Source: Mesorhizobium sp. (lineage in GTDB: Bacteria > Pseudomonadota > Alphaproteobacteria > Rhizobiales > Rhizobiaceae). Taken from it: 64,000 bases of DNA. Both the position numbers and the translations under genes were made by a program. Below, one piece after another: positions 30,911 through 40,188 of this stretch. The stretch is taken from the NCBI RefSeq assembly GCF_004962245.1, contig NZ_SUHQ01000014.1:124001-188000 (forward strand), given 5' to 3'. Position 1 is the first letter of the stretch, and each line of letters opens with the position of its first letter. The notes beneath the pieces were generated by a model that saw nothing but the letters and a program-made list of their open reading frames with translations, was not told where the DNA came from and made no database searches.

Positions 30911-32024
30911 CATCGCAGCCACCGCACCGGCCGTCGTCGGCCGCTCCCTATGGGGCGATGCCTGGGCGCGCCTCAAGGCCAATCGCGCCGCCATGTTCAG
31001 CCTGTATTATCTTGCCTTCATTGCCGTCATTAGCGTGTTCGGGCCCTCTTTGGTGCCGCATCGATACACCACCATCTACGCCGACTATGTGCGCACGCCG
31101 CCGAGCTTCTCGTCCTATCCGAAGGCCGACATGATCGAAACCGCGCTCAAAGAGGCGATCAAGCGCATGCGTGTCGACATCAAGGAGTGGCGGCAGGACG
31201 GCAATCGCATCTTCGTCACCGTCACATCGCCCAAACCGATCGATGACCGCAATGTCCGCTACCTCGACCGTTCCGATGCCTTCGACGACACCAAGATCGA
31301 GAGCAAATCGCCTGACGCCCTCGAAGCGGTGATGAGCGCTTCGATCAGGCAGCAATATTTCCTGTTCGGCACCGACAATACCGGCCGAGATCTGTTGTCG
31401 CGGACGCTGATGGCCGGGCGCATTTCGCTGGCCATCGGCCTGCTCGCTGGGGTCGTCGCCGGCGTCATCGGCGTGCTCTACGGCGCTACAGCCGGCTTTG
31501 TCGGCGGCAAGGTCGACGAGGTGCTGATGCGCATCGTCGACGTACTCTATTCGCTGCCGTTCATCTTCTTCGTCATCATGCTGGTGGTGTTCTTCGGCCG
31601 GAACTTCGTGCTGATGTTCCTGGCGGTCGGCGCGGTGCTGTGGCTCGATATGGCACGCATCGTGCGCGGACAGGCGCTGTCGATCCGGCGTCAGGAATAT
31701 GTCCAGGCAGCGGAGGCGATGGGCGTTGGCCAGCGTGGCATCCTGATCCGCCACGTCATCCCCAACCTGCTCGGCCCAGTGGTCATCTACATGACCCTGC
31801 TGGTGCCGCAGGTCATCATCCTGGAGAGTTTCCTGTCGTTCCTCGGGCTCGGTGTCCAGGAACCGATGACCAGCTGGGGCGTGCTGATCTCGACCGGCGC
31901 CCATAACATCGGCTCGGCCAACTGGCTGCTCCTGTTCCCGGCCTTCTTTCTCGTCTCGACGCTGTTTGCGCTGAATTTCGTCGGCGATGGCCTGCGCGAC
32001 GCACTCGACCCCAGGGATCGCTGA
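30903..32024 (+). CDS. Oligopeptide ABC transporter permease OppC-like
   Basis: A 373-aa permease starting MTDIAATAPAVVGRSLWGDA at the ATG that overlaps the oppB-like stop. After the first membrane helix comes an unusually long (~110-residue) charged periplasmic segment, present in OppC/YejE-type subunits. The remaining helices follow, starting after LFGTDNTGRDLLSRTLMAGR. The EAA loop QEYVQAAEAMGVGQRGILIR contacts the ATPases. It is followed 1 nt later by the fused ATPase gene. Confidence 0.9.
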   Translation: MTDIAATAPAVVGRSLWGDAWARLKANRAAMFSLYYLAFIAVISVFGPSLVPHRYTTIYADYVRTPPSFSSYPKADMIETALKEAIKRMRVDIKEWRQDGNRIFVTVTSPKPIDDRNVRYLDRSDAFDDTKIESKSPDALEAVMSASIRQQYFLFGTDNTGRDLLSRTLMAGRISLAIGLLAGVVAGVIGVLYGATAGFVGGKVDEVLMRIVDVLYSLPFIFFVIMLVVFFGRNFVLMFLAVGAVLWLDMARIVRGQALSIRRQEYVQAAEAMGVGQRGILIRHVIPNLLGPVVIYMTLLVPQVIILESFLSFLGLGVQEPMTSWGVLISTGAHNIGSANWLLLFPAFFLVSTLFALNFVGDGLRDALDPRDR

Positions 32025-32025
32025 G

Positions 32026-33645
32026 ATGGTCGCTTCCGAAACGATCCTCAGCGTCAAGGACCTTCGCGTCCGCTTCCGCACGCTCGATGGCGCGGTCGAA
32101 GCCGTCAAGGGCATTAACATCCACGTGAATGCAGGCGAGACCGTCGCCGTGGTCGGCGAATCCGGCTCCGGCAAGAGCCAGACGATGATGGCGGCGATGA
32201 GCCTGCTGGCCTCGAACGGCGAGGCGACAGGCGTCGTCGACTATCGCGGCCGCAACCTTTTGACCCTGAGCAAGTCCGAGTTGAACAAGGTCCGCGGCCG
32301 CAAGATCAGCATGATCTTCCAGGAGCCGATGACCTCGCTCGATCCGCTATATTCGATCGGCAACCAGCTGATAGAACCGATCCGCCGGCACCGCGGGCTT
32401 GGCGCCGCCGAGGCACGCGAAGAGGCGCTCAAGCTCTTGCGGCTGGTCCATATTCCCGATCCCGAGCGGCGGATGAAATCCTATCCGCACGAAATGTCGG
32501 GCGGCCAGCGTCAGCGGGTGATGATAGCCATGGCGCTGGCCAACGATCCCGACATCCTAATCGCAGACGAGCCGACGACGGCACTCGACGTGACGATCCA
32601 GGCGCAGATACTCATGCTGCTCGCCGAACTGCAGCGCAAGCTCGGCATGGCGATCGTCTTCATCACCCACGATCTCGGCATTGTCCGGCGCTTTGCCGAC
32701 CGCGTCTATGTCATGCGCTACGGCGAGGTCGTCGAGGAGGGCGAGGCGGAAGCGATCTTCGTCAACCCTCAGCATGCCTATACCAAGATGCTGCTGGCCG
32801 CCGAGCCGACCGGAACCAAGGCGCCGCCCCCACCAGACGCGCCCGTCCTGCTCGAAGGCAGGAATGTCGACGTGACCTTCAAGATCGGCGGCGGGTTTCT
32901 TGCCGGAGAGCCGCTTATGCTGCGCGCAGTCGATCACATTTCGATCCGGTTGCAGCGGAACCAGACCATCGGCATCGTCGGCGAATCCGGTTCGGGAAAG
33001 TCGACGCTCGGCCGCGCCTTGCTGCGGCTCCTGCCGAGCGATGGCGTCATCCGCTTTGGCGATCGCGATATTTCCAGCGCCGACCGTCAAGCCATGCGGC
33101 CGCTGCGGCGTGAATTGCAGCTCGTCTTCCAGGACCCGTTCGGTTCGCTGTCGCCGCGCATGACCATTGGCCAGGTCATCACCGAAGGGCTTCTGGTGCA
33201 TGAGCCGTCCCTGTCGGGCAGGCAACGCGATCTGCGCGCGGTCGAGGCCTTGCGCGAAGTCGGGCTCGATCCGAATACCCGCAATCGCTACCCGCACGAA
33301 TTCTCCGGCGGCCAGCGCCAGCGTATCGCCATCGCGCGCGCGATGATCCTGAAGCCCAAGGTCGTCGTCCTCGATGAGCCGACGTCGGCGCTCGACCGTT
33401 CCGTCCAGAAGCAGATCGTCGAATTGCTGCGCAAGCTACAGGCCGACCACGAACTGTCCTACCTGTTCATCAGCCACGACCTTGCCGTCGTGCGCGCGAT
33501 GTCCGACTACATCATCGTCATGAAGCAGGGCAAGATCGTCGAGGAAGGACCGACCGAGGCGATCTTCAGCAATCCACAGGCAACCTACACCCAGACGCTT
33601 ATGGCTGCGGCCATCGACGTCACACGGTTTCGCTTGAGCGCATAA
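32026..33645 (+). CDS. Fused oligopeptide ABC ATPase (OppD-OppF)
   Basis: A 539-aa protein with two complete nucleotide-binding domains, where many operons have separate OppD and OppF. The first holds [25 protein letters not shown] and [13 protein letters not shown]. The second holds [26 protein letters not shown] and [13 protein letters not shown] short oligopeptide-type linker lies between them, with no obvious iron-sulfur cysteines. ATG 32026 is 1 nt after the oppC-like stop. It is the last gene of the operon and the last clearly chromosomal gene before the mobile element. Confidence 0.92.
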   Translation: MVASETILSVKDLRVRFRTLDGAVEAVKGINIHVNAGETVAVVGESGSGKSQTMMAAMSLLASNGEATGVVDYRGRNLLTLSKSELNKVRGRKISMIFQEPMTSLDPLYSIGNQLIEPIRRHRGLGAAEAREEALKLLRLVHIPDPERRMKSYPHEMSGGQRQRVMIAMALANDPDILIADEPTTALDVTIQAQILMLLAELQRKLGMAIVFITHDLGIVRRFADRVYVMRYGEVVEEGEAEAIFVNPQHAYTKMLLAAEPTGTKAPPPPDAPVLLEGRNVDVTFKIGGGFLAGEPLMLRAVDHISIRLQRNQTIGIVGESGSGKSTLGRALLRLLPSDGVIRFGDRDISSADRQAMRPLRRELQLVFQDPFGSLSPRMTIGQVITEGLLVHEPSLSGRQRDLRAVEALREVGLDPNTRNRYPHEFSGGQRQRIAIARAMILKPKVVVLDEPTSALDRSVQKQIVELLRKLQADHELSYLFISHDLAVVRAMSDYIIVMKQGKIVEEGPTEAIFSNPQATYTQTLMAAAIDVTRFRLSA

Positions 33646-33905
33646 TGCGACCGGTCAGGGCCACAGCCGATGGTGGTTTTTTGGAGAGCAAAAATCGACG
33701 TGCCCTTCCCGCGAGATAGGTGACGGTTCATTGCCGACAGATGGAATAGTATCAAGCTCCAGAAGAACAGCCCGACGTGATCGAACAATCGGCATCAACG
33801 CCGACACGAGCGCGCTTGGATGCAATGGGCAGAAGCTGCAATTGCCTTGATCGGCGCGCATTCCAAACACAGCGCACGTGTGAATTTGCTCGGCAGTTGT
33901 GAGCT

Positions 33906-35648
33906 TCACAGCCCGAGGCCGCGCCTCCTTGCGAGGCTCCAGTCCACGCCAACGCCAAGGCCGCGCGCCACCCCAGAAAGATGATTGCCCAATTGCTTGT
34001 CGAGCGATAGCGACCAGGGCACAAGGCTAAAGCCGAGCCCGTCATCGATCATCGCGAAGCGGCCAGAAGCGAGCGATATACGCCGCCGGTAGATGCCCGT
34101 CACATAGTCGCCATCTGCTGCCTTGGTGAAGGACAGGCCGGTTTCGGCAGCGAGCTGTGAGCCAAGCGCATCAATTTCCCGGCCCCGCAGAGTGTCGATC
34201 AGGTTTCGCGCAAGCATTACGCGCTGCCCTTCGCGCCAGGCCAAGCCCTCCTCGATCAGGTGATTGGCACGAGCCTCAAGCGCCTGTCTTGTCTCCCGGC
34301 CAAAGCCACCATCGCCGAGCTCGGCTGGCTCATGGGCAGCGAGTTGCCGGTCGAGCCATGTCGCGCCGGACGCCTGGATCTGTTCTTCGATTGAAAGATC
34401 CGAGTGGACCGTGACCTCGACACTGCCTCGATCCTGCGCATCCTTATGGCGGCAAAACTCCACGATCGAGCCCGGCGCGCAGTCGCCGGTTGCGTCGAGA
34501 TCATGAAAGCGCACATGATGCATCCGTCCGTCGATGCCGTCGACGATGGCATAGGCCGAACCGCGCAGCTCGTCATCCAGACCACGCTCGAGCAGCCGAC
34601 CGATGACCGGCGTCTCGACCTGCTCGGCTGCGAGAACATAGTCCGATAGCTCCCTGTCGATGCCGTGCTCGGCGAGACTGCGGTGCATGCGCTTGATGAT
34701 ATCGCCTCGTTCGCCGAGTGAGCGCATCGTCGCCTCGGCCTCATCGGCCATCATCCACTGGCCGGGACCGATTTCGTTGGCAAGGCCCAGGCTCTCGAGC
34801 CGGCGCAGCCGCCCAACCTTGACTGTCAGGAACTCGTCGGGCGGGCTGTCCGCGTGCGGAGCAAGATCGATGATACCATGACGATCCATGTCGCGGGCAA
34901 GCTGGCGGTCGAGCTGGGTCCAGCGCTCAGTCTCGACCTCCCGCTCGATGGCTTGGCGGATGTCCTGGTCGGTGCGAAGCCCCAACGTCTGGGTGAGAAT
35001 GTCGCCTGTGCGGTCGCGCATGCCCTGGCGGATGTAGTCACGTGAAATAACGAGGCTCTCGCCGTCGTCTGCGACACCGCGGACGAGAATGTGAACGTGC
35101 GGATGTTGGGTGTTCCAGTGGTCGACGCCGATCCAGTCGAGCCTCGTGCCGAGGTCACGCTCCATGTCGGCCATCAGGTCGCGGGTGAAGCCTTTCAGGT
35201 CGCCCAGCTCGACGGCGTCGTCGGGTGAGACAATAAAACGGAAATGATGCCGGTCTTCCTTGCATCGTTCGGCAAAGACATCGTGGTCGGCTTCGTCCGT
35301 ATCGGGACCAAACATCCTCGCGTCCTCGCCGTCGCGTGTCACGCCCTCGCGGCGAAGATATTTGAGATGGGCAGCCAGGGGCGCGGCGCGGCCGAACTGA
35401 CGCACCACGCGCGCTTTGACGACGCCGCCGCGCGAGCGGCTGGTTATGAGGCGATTGGCGCAGATGCTCGCCGTCCGACCCCGTCCAAAAGTCGAGTGGC
35501 GCGGCGAGATCAAATGGCCTTTGCGGGAATTGCTACCACCAGCACGCTGTGCCGCCGCAAGCGCCTGAAAGATGAACGGTCGCGCGCGCTGGCCAGCCGT
35601 GGAACGGATACGACCCGGCCGGACGCGGAAATCATTCTCATGGTTCAT
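33906..35648 (-). CDS. rlxS: Relaxase RlxS (VirD2-like, DUF3363)
   Basis: A 580-aa conjugative relaxase that nicks oriT and pilots single-stranded DNA into the recipient. The HUH metal motif is HWNTQHPHVHI (His177, His182, His184, His186). The likely nucleophile is Tyr97 in HLKYLRREGVTRDG. A long DUF3363 C-terminal domain follows. ATG 35648 (MNHENDFRVRPGRIRSTAGQ) is the family start; the 28 upstream in-frame residues are not conserved in type. It is the last gene of the minus-strand transfer operon and lies 260 nt from the chromosomal opp operon. In relatives traG follows rlxS directly; here traG is 14 kb away. Confidence 0.9.
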   Translation of the reverse strand: MNHENDFRVRPGRIRSTAGQRARPFIFQALAAAQRAGGSNSRKGHLISPRHSTFGRGRTASICANRLITSRSRGGVVKARVVRQFGRAAPLAAHLKYLRREGVTRDGEDARMFGPDTDEADHDVFAERCKEDRHHFRFIVSPDDAVELGDLKGFTRDLMADMERDLGTRLDWIGVDHWNTQHPHVHILVRGVADDGESLVISRDYIRQGMRDRTGDILTQTLGLRTDQDIRQAIEREVETERWTQLDRQLARDMDRHGIIDLAPHADSPPDEFLTVKVGRLRRLESLGLANEIGPGQWMMADEAEATMRSLGERGDIIKRMHRSLAEHGIDRELSDYVLAAEQVETPVIGRLLERGLDDELRGSAYAIVDGIDGRMHHVRFHDLDATGDCAPGSIVEFCRHKDAQDRGSVEVTVHSDLSIEEQIQASGATWLDRQLAAHEPAELGDGGFGRETRQALEARANHLIEEGLAWREGQRVMLARNLIDTLRGREIDALGSQLAAETGLSFTKAADGDYVTGIYRRRISLASGRFAMIDDGLGFSLVPWSLSLDKQLGNHLSGVARGLGVGVDWSLARRRGLGL

Positions 35649-35705
35649 GGCCGTTTCCCCGCGAGGTGCAGCTTCCATCGGAAAGATCCGGAAAATGGCG
35701 ACTGG

Positions 35706-35790
35706 CGCACATCGCGCAGAATCTGCGCACATCGCGAAACCGCCTCTGAAACCCTTGCGCCCTCGTCATCCGCCCCGCTCGCACATCGCG
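35706..35790. promoter_or_regulatory. Iterated 11-mer and small inverted repeat upstream of rlxS (candidate oriT/regulatory site)
   Basis: CGCACATCGCG occurs three times, at 35706-35716, 35726-35736 and 35780-35790. The first two are 20 nt apart and share an inverted repeat between them (GCGCA-GAATC-TGCGC, 35714-35728). The site lies 58-142 nt before the rlxS ATG, inside the gap to the transglycosylase gene. Repeats plus an inverted repeat next to a relaxase gene fit an oriT or relaxase-binding site. The function is inferred. Confidence 0.5.
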
Positions 35791-35893
35791 CCCTTTATCC
35801 TGCCACACCTCCGCCCTCGCTCCGTGACCAACCCCGCCGCCGCAATTCCCGCGACGAAACAGGCCGCAATGCGATTGACCAGGAATGCGGTGG

Positions 35894-36739
35894 TCATCGC
35901 GATTGCAGTGGAGAACGCTGCACGAACAGGCCGGGGAGGGAGGGCTTCGACGCCGATCCGGTTTCATCCGGCTGTGGCTCGACCGCTGTCAGATCAACTA
36001 CAGAAACGGCTGTTGACGTGCGCATGGCAGGCAAATGGATGCCCGCGAACAGCGCCTCTGCGCCAACATGCGCACTGCGCTCGCCATGCGCTGCGGCGAC
36101 ATTGCCGATGTCGCTGTTTTGCACAAAAACCGACGAATGGAGTACGCTCGCCCTGTTTGCTCCTTGTCGTTCACGCGGCGGAATGGAGACGGCATCTCTA
36201 ATCACCGGCGCGAGTTTCCTGACGTAGTCGATCGTCTCACGCGGCAGCGGGCGACCGGTCAAAAGATGCTCTTGGTAACGCCCCGGGCCGGCATTGTAGG
36301 CAGCGAGAAAGCCTTTGCGGCCAAAGCGGTCGAGCATCTCCCGCAGGTAAGCAGCGCCGGCAAGAATGTTGTCGCGTGGCTGATAAGGATCGTCGCCGAG
36401 ATGATGCTTTATGCGCAGTTCTTCCCATGTTCCCGGCATGATCTGCATCAGGCCCATCGCGCCCTTGCTCGACACCGCATGAACATCACCAACGCTTTCG
36501 ACGTGCATGACGGCGCGAAGCAACCGCTCGGGAATGGCAAATCGTTTCGCTGCCCCGCGGATATGCGCCGACCAGGGATCTGGGGACGAGGTTCTGCTGT
36601 TGGAGCGCGCCGGCTGTCCATTATGCGTGGGAGGCTCTGCGCATACAGCGGACATTGAAACGGTAAGCATGGCGCATGCACAAAGCGCTGTGATGCCTTG
36701 GCAGATCACAGCGTAAGGCTCGCAGGTCCGGTGCACCAT
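35894..36739 (-). CDS. Conjugation-associated lytic transglycosylase
   Basis: A 281-aa SLT-domain (goose-lysozyme-like) murein hydrolase. A signal peptide-like N-terminus (ICQGITALCACAMLTVSMSA) is followed by catalytic Glu81 in RAVMHVESVGD, then SSKGAMGLMQIMPGTWEELR and LAAYNAGPGRYQ. Such enzymes open peptidoglycan for the mating channel (VirB1-like), as with the transglycosylase beside rlxS in the ICEMlSym family. ATG 36739 begins the signal peptide; the frame extends upstream to traF without family sequence. It is co-oriented between traF and rlxS. Confidence 0.85.
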   Translation of the reverse strand: MVHRTCEPYAVICQGITALCACAMLTVSMSAVCAEPPTHNGQPARSNSRTSSPDPWSAHIRGAAKRFAIPERLLRAVMHVESVGDVHAVSSKGAMGLMQIMPGTWEELRIKHHLGDDPYQPRDNILAGAAYLREMLDRFGRKGFLAAYNAGPGRYQEHLLTGRPLPRETIDYVRKLAPVIRDAVSIPPRERQGANRASVLHSSVFVQNSDIGNVAAAHGERSAHVGAEALFAGIHLPAMRTSTAVSVVDLTAVEPQPDETGSASKPSLPGLFVQRSPLQSR

Positions 36740-36971
36740 GAGGCTGCCACCGTGCTCGGTTCCGTCAAGGGCAAGGCTTCGCCGACTGGCCCGGCTCCCC
36801 CCAAATGTTGATGCGATGAGCGTTCGCAACGACGGGCGAGCACCCGCCTCTTGACCTTCGCTGTGCGAGGCGGCCGTCTCACGGGCGATCGGGACGAAAG
36901 GTTTGACCGCCGCCCGATCGATCAAAGGGCTTGCCGCGGCAAGACAGCTGAAGCGCAGTGCGAGCATCCGG

Positions 36972-37904
36972 TCAGCCTTGCTCGTTGCGCTTCGATGGCC
37001 GGCTCCAGTACAGGCCCCAGGCACCTTTCTCGGCATCGGACTGGAACAGATTGGCGCGCATTGGCTGCGCGAAGGACGGGTCGTCAATGGAGACCGAGAG
37101 ATAGGCGCCGGCCTTGTCGCCGCTACGGTCCCACGCTGCGCCAACCTCCATGCCTTCACAGAAGACGCGATGGTCGGGCGCGTTTTCTGCGTCCGATTTC
37201 TGCGCGGGCAGGATGGCGACCTTTGCGTCGAGTGTCAGTGTTGTGATGTTGCCGAAGAAGCCGTCATCGTTGCGGGTGAAGGCGCCAATCAAGGCCATTG
37301 CAGTGCTCCTTTCGTGAGCGTTGGGAAGGGTGGTGAGAGCCTTGGCCAGCTTGCCGCGAACAGGATCATTGGAAGCGTTCGGCTCTGGAAAGGCGTGGCC
37401 TAATGTCCAGACCGGGACCGCGCGGCCGATGACCGATGTGAGCGGCAACAGCCCGAAATAGCGACCGTCAAAACTGTCAGCTGCGCCCCAGTTCATGAGG
37501 AAGACTTCATCACCGGCGACCACGCGGCAGCCCTGCCAGACCGGCAGCGCTCGGCCGCGACTGTCACGCTCGCGCGCATGTCCATAGGTCACGCTGCCAA
37601 CAACGATGGCGGTGCGGCGACGGCAAACCGTCTGTCCACTGAGGGCAAGCACGCGCTTCAGCAGCGGCACGTTGTTCGACAGATACCCGCGTCTTGCCAT
37701 GAAGTCCGCCAGCGATTTGGGCGGCATGACAAGGGCGATGTCGGCAACTCCGATTCTGTCGTACGGCTCGACGCGGTAGAGCCCGATCGCAACGCTCGCG
37801 GATGCGTTCCAGATCAACTGCGGTCGTTGGCCGATCCAAGCTGGTAGGGCGATGAGAACCGTGCCGCCGAGCATCGCGGCGACGATCGCTGGGCGCACAC
37901 TCAT
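36972..37904 (-). CDS. traF: TraF signal-peptidase-like protein in frame with a DUF736 domain
   Basis: One open frame of 310 codons. Residues 1-~170 are a TraF/S26 peptidase: a membrane helix, then Ser37 in NASASVAIGLYRV, Lys83 in LLKRVLALSG, and GDEVFLMNWG. TraF processes the TrbC pilin (cyclisation in RP4). Residues 203-310 are a complete DUF736 protein (MALIGAFTRNDDGFFGNI to WGLYWSRPSK), joined by a ~30-residue linker. DUF736 also has its own strong SD (AAAGGAGC, 37312-37305) and ATG 37298, so it may be made separately (108 aa). The start overlaps the DUF2840 stop (ATGA). A lost TraF stop codon would explain the fusion. Confidence 0.85.
   Translation of the reverse strand: MSVRPAIVAAMLGGTVLIALPAWIGQRPQLIWNASASVAIGLYRVEPYDRIGVADIALVMPPKSLADFMARRGYLSNNVPLLKRVLALSGQTVCRRRTAIVVGSVTYGHARERDSRGRALPVWQGCRVVAGDEVFLMNWGAADSFDGRYFGLLPLTSVIGRAVPVWTLGHAFPEPNASNDPVRGKLAKALTTLPNAHERSTAMALIGAFTRNDDGFFGNITTLTLDAKVAILPAQKSDAENAPDHRVFCEGMEVGAAWDRSGDKAGAYLSVSIDDPSFAQPMRANLFQSDAEKGAWGLYWSRPSKRNEQG
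37305..37312 (-). promoter_or_regulatory. Internal ribosome-binding site for DUF736 inside the traF frame
   Basis: AAAGGAGC sits 6 nt before ATG 37298, the normal DUF736 start. It is among the strongest SDs in the module. It indicates that DUF736 is, or recently was, an independently translated gene despite being in frame with traF. Confidence 0.7.
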
Positions 37905-38314
37905 GGCCCAGTCCGCCGGCGCAGCCGCCAGGCATCATGGCGCTGGCGAGTGGAAGACCTGAGCGCTTCCCGTGCGGCGCGCCGGCTACGGCAATGGCGC
38001 CAATGGTCCGGCGAAACGTCGGCAGTATCGATGTCGATCGCTTCGATGCTCTTCATCACCATTGCGACATTCGGCCATCCGCCGGCGGTGAGCAGGACGT
38101 TAGCGCCAGCCTGCAAATGAGCAACCGCCAAGCAGCGCTCGCGCAGCACGTCGGCGCTGATCGATCCCTCGCCCTTGCGACAATCGATCGGTGCCACGCG
38201 CAGCGATTTTGTGAACGAAAAGCGCGGCCAGGATATCAAGTCGCATGAGGCGATGTCAGTGGCGCGAGCATGAAACAGTTCGCGTCGAGCACGGTCGTGA
38301 AAGTGCTGCCACAT
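37901..38314 (-). CDS. DUF2840-family protein
   Basis: A 137-aa protein matching the C-terminal two-thirds of DUF2840: GANVLLTAGGWPNVAMVMKS, then a helix and DVSPDHWRHCRSRRAAREAL to RQRHDAWRLRRR. DUF2840 genes nearly always precede traF in alphaproteobacterial ICEs; their role is unknown. The N-terminus (MWQHFHDRARREL) is shorter than usual and diverges, so the 5' end may have been replaced. The frame is open further upstream across the HTH gene. The stop overlaps the traF start. A parA-like gene often seen upstream of DUF2840 in relatives is absent. Confidence 0.68.
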   Translation of the reverse strand: MWQHFHDRARRELFHARATDIASCDLISWPRFSFTKSLRVAPIDCRKGEGSISADVLRERCLAVAHLQAGANVLLTAGGWPNVAMVMKSIEAIDIDTADVSPDHWRHCRSRRAAREALRSSTRQRHDAWRLRRRTGP

Positions 38315-38331
38315 TTTCGTTGCACCGCGTT

Positions 38332-38622
38332 TCAGGAGAAGCGATCGCGTCTGGCGGCGTAGGCTGGCGCGCGGGCCGCATGGAGCTTGGCCGGCGGGAC
38401 AAAGGTCGCGTTCGCATCGCTGGTGGAAGTACGTGCGCCAAGCGCGATCCAGGCGTGCAGATCGTCGATGTCGTAGAGGACACGGCCGCCGATCTTGCGG
38501 TATTTTGGGCCCGTGCCGTACGTCCGGTGCTTCTCGAGAGTACGGGCGCAAAGCCCGACAATCGGTGCTGCCTCCTTCGTGCGCAGGTATTTTTGGGGCG
38601 CGTCCGCGGGACCCTTCGACAT
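38332..38622 (-). CDS. AlpA/RdfS-like helix-turn-helix protein (candidate excisionase)
   Basis: A 96-aa protein with an excisionase/MerR-type winged HTH: KYLRTKEAAPIVGLCARTLE, then GPKYRKIGGRVLYDIDDLHA. The start at 38622 (MSKGPADAPQ) fits this family; the frame extends 31 codons further without similarity. In ICEMlSymR7A the directionality factor RdfS is a small protein of this type, encoded just upstream of traF and rlxS and switched on by FseA. Both relations hold here: fseA-like DNA lies 134 nt upstream, traF downstream. An RdfS role is likely but unproven. Confidence 0.72.
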   Translation of the reverse strand: MSKGPADAPQKYLRTKEAAPIVGLCARTLEKHRTYGTGPKYRKIGGRVLYDIDDLHAWIALGARTSTSDANATFVPPAKLHAARAPAYAARRDRFS

Positions 38623-38756
38623 CGCTCGATCTCCATTCGGTTTTGCTGTCGTCCTGGCCTGCCGGGACGCGCGAAACGGAGCATGGTCGAAATGAGGAAG
38701 AGCAAGGGAGGGCAAAGATCGGGGGGTGCGTTTTTGCTACCCCCGCGAAGAAGGCT

Positions 38757-39558
38757 TCAGCGATCGGGTTTTCTTCCGCGGCTGTGTGGATAGAAAAGAA
38801 GATCGCGATAGCCGCCGGCTACTAGGCGATCCGTTCGCCGCAGGATCGCACGGACCTTGTGCCTCAGATGATGATCGCGCCAATCCCGTGGCGCGATCGG
38901 ATCTCGTGACATAAGCACCTCCGCGAGTTGACGATAGGTTGCGCCGGTGCGACGACCATCATGAGCGCGCAAATTGAGGATATGCCTGATCTTCGCCTGT
39001 TGTGGCAGTGCGCCATAGGCTGGAGCGGGCGGTCGACCGTTCAGTGCCCGCCAAAACCGGCGCGCTGCATCGAGCCGCGTCTCGAAGGCGACGTCGAGCG
39101 GCAGAACAACGGCATTGATACCCGATGAACTGTCAGCAACCAGCTGATGCCGTTGCGTCGAAACCGGCCAAAGAACCTGAAACTCGCCACTGTGCATCCA
39201 AACGCTGGCGCTACTGAGCCTGGAAGGATGCACACTCCGATGCGAAGGACCAATCGAGGCAGGCATCCGGATGGTTCGAAGCGCGCGCGGCGAGGCCTGT
39301 TCCGTCCAGACGATATTCTTGGCTGACGGAAGCTCATCAGTGGCAATTGTGAAATCGCGCCCCCCAACGGGCGGCGAAGTCGGGCGAACCGTAAAGGTCT
39401 CCGGTCTGTGCGCCTCGCGACGCAAGCTGGCTGCATTCGGCGACGAATTCGTCGTTCCGGATCAGATACTCGGCAGCGAAATCGGCGGCTTCATAGTCCG
39501 GCATGTGCGCATAGGCTGCCGGACCGGTCCAGTTAAACTGCAACGTTCCTCTCCGCAT
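38757..39558 (-). CDS. fseA: FseA-like excision activator encoded in two frames (+1 frameshift)
   Basis: Frame A (ATG 39558 to stop 39337) encodes an Msi172/DUF6499-type N-terminus: WTGPAAYAHMPDYEAADFAA to DFAARWGARF. Frame B, open from 39425 to 38757, encodes the Msi171/DUF2285 C-terminus (AYGALPQQAKIRHILNLRAH, RDWRDHHLRHKVRAILRR). Moving from A to B needs a +1 shift inside the 89-nt overlap. A UUU-C at 39354-39351 would allow Phe-tRNA slippage, giving GARF-TIATDELPSAKNIVWT and a 266-aa product. ICEMlSymR7A FseA is known to be made by +1 programmed frameshifting of msi172-msi171. It precedes the RdfS-like gene it would activate. Confidence 0.78.
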
Positions 39559-39803
39559 GCCCTCGTCTGGATGAGGGCTTCGCAATCAACATCCCCAGCG
39601 ATACGGATGTTGGGTAGTTGGAGAGTCGGCAAACCGCTGTGCTAATTCAGCAAAGCGTAGCAAACCGCAAGCGGCGATCAGTGTGGCGCACCGCCAGATG
39701 GCACATAGTCGCCTTGCGAGGCGGGCGGAACCCAGTGGGGCCGGGCCATCTCCGGTTCAGCGCGATTGCGCAAACGCAGGTCACGCAGGAGCCGAGTGGT
39801 CGC

Positions 39804-39842
39804 CAAAAAAAAGCAGTAGCCCGCCCGGTAGTCCGGGCGGGC
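39804..39842 (-). terminator. Rho-independent terminator after DUF736
   Basis: Read on the minus strand, a perfect 10-bp GC stem (39842-39833 with 39828-39819, 4-nt loop) is followed by TACTGC and eight Ts. It lies 17 nt past the DUF736 stop and isolates that gene from fseA downstream. Confidence 0.85.
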
Positions 39843-39858
39843 GAGGTGCTCAGGCGGC

Positions 39859-40188
39859 CTAGTCTCCGTTGCGGCGGCCGTTGGAGCGAGACCAGATGAG
39901 GATGTAGCCTTCGTCTTCCTCGTCATCGAACAGGTTGGCATAGATCGGAGCGGTGAAGCTCGGATCGTCCAGTTTCAAACCGAGATAGTCGCGGCCCTCG
40001 CTGGAGCGCTTGGACCAGGCAGCCCCGATTTCAACCCCCTCATACAAGACGCGGTGGCTGGGCGCGTTGTCGCCGGCGCGGTGCGCCGCCGGAACGATGC
40101 GGACGTTCTTGGCCTGTAGCGAAAGGGTAATGATGTCGCCGGTGAGCTCTTTCTTGCCAATCCTCTTGAAAGTGCCGATGGTCGCCAT
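39859..40188 (-). CDS. DUF736-family protein
   Basis: A 109-aa DUF736 protein: MATIGTFKRIGKKELTGDII, HRVLYEGVEIGAAWSKRSSE, DDPSFTAPIYANLFDDEEDE, ending in an RNGRRNGD tail. These small proteins are nearly universal in alphaproteobacterial ICEs and plasmids; no function is established. A good SD (AAGGAGAACG) precedes ATG 40188. It is monocistronic: a hairpin leader lies upstream and a terminator just downstream. A second, diverged DUF736 is in frame with traF. Confidence 0.9.
   Translation of the reverse strand: MATIGTFKRIGKKELTGDIITLSLQAKNVRIVPAAHRAGDNAPSHRVLYEGVEIGAAWSKRSSEGRDYLGLKLDDPSFTAPIYANLFDDEEDEGYILIWSRSNGRRNGD

Noticed and set aside
33646..33905. Search for an intact tRNA or att repeat at the left boundary of the element
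   Set aside because: No cloverleaf, T-loop motif or copy of the 46-nt att block is visible here.
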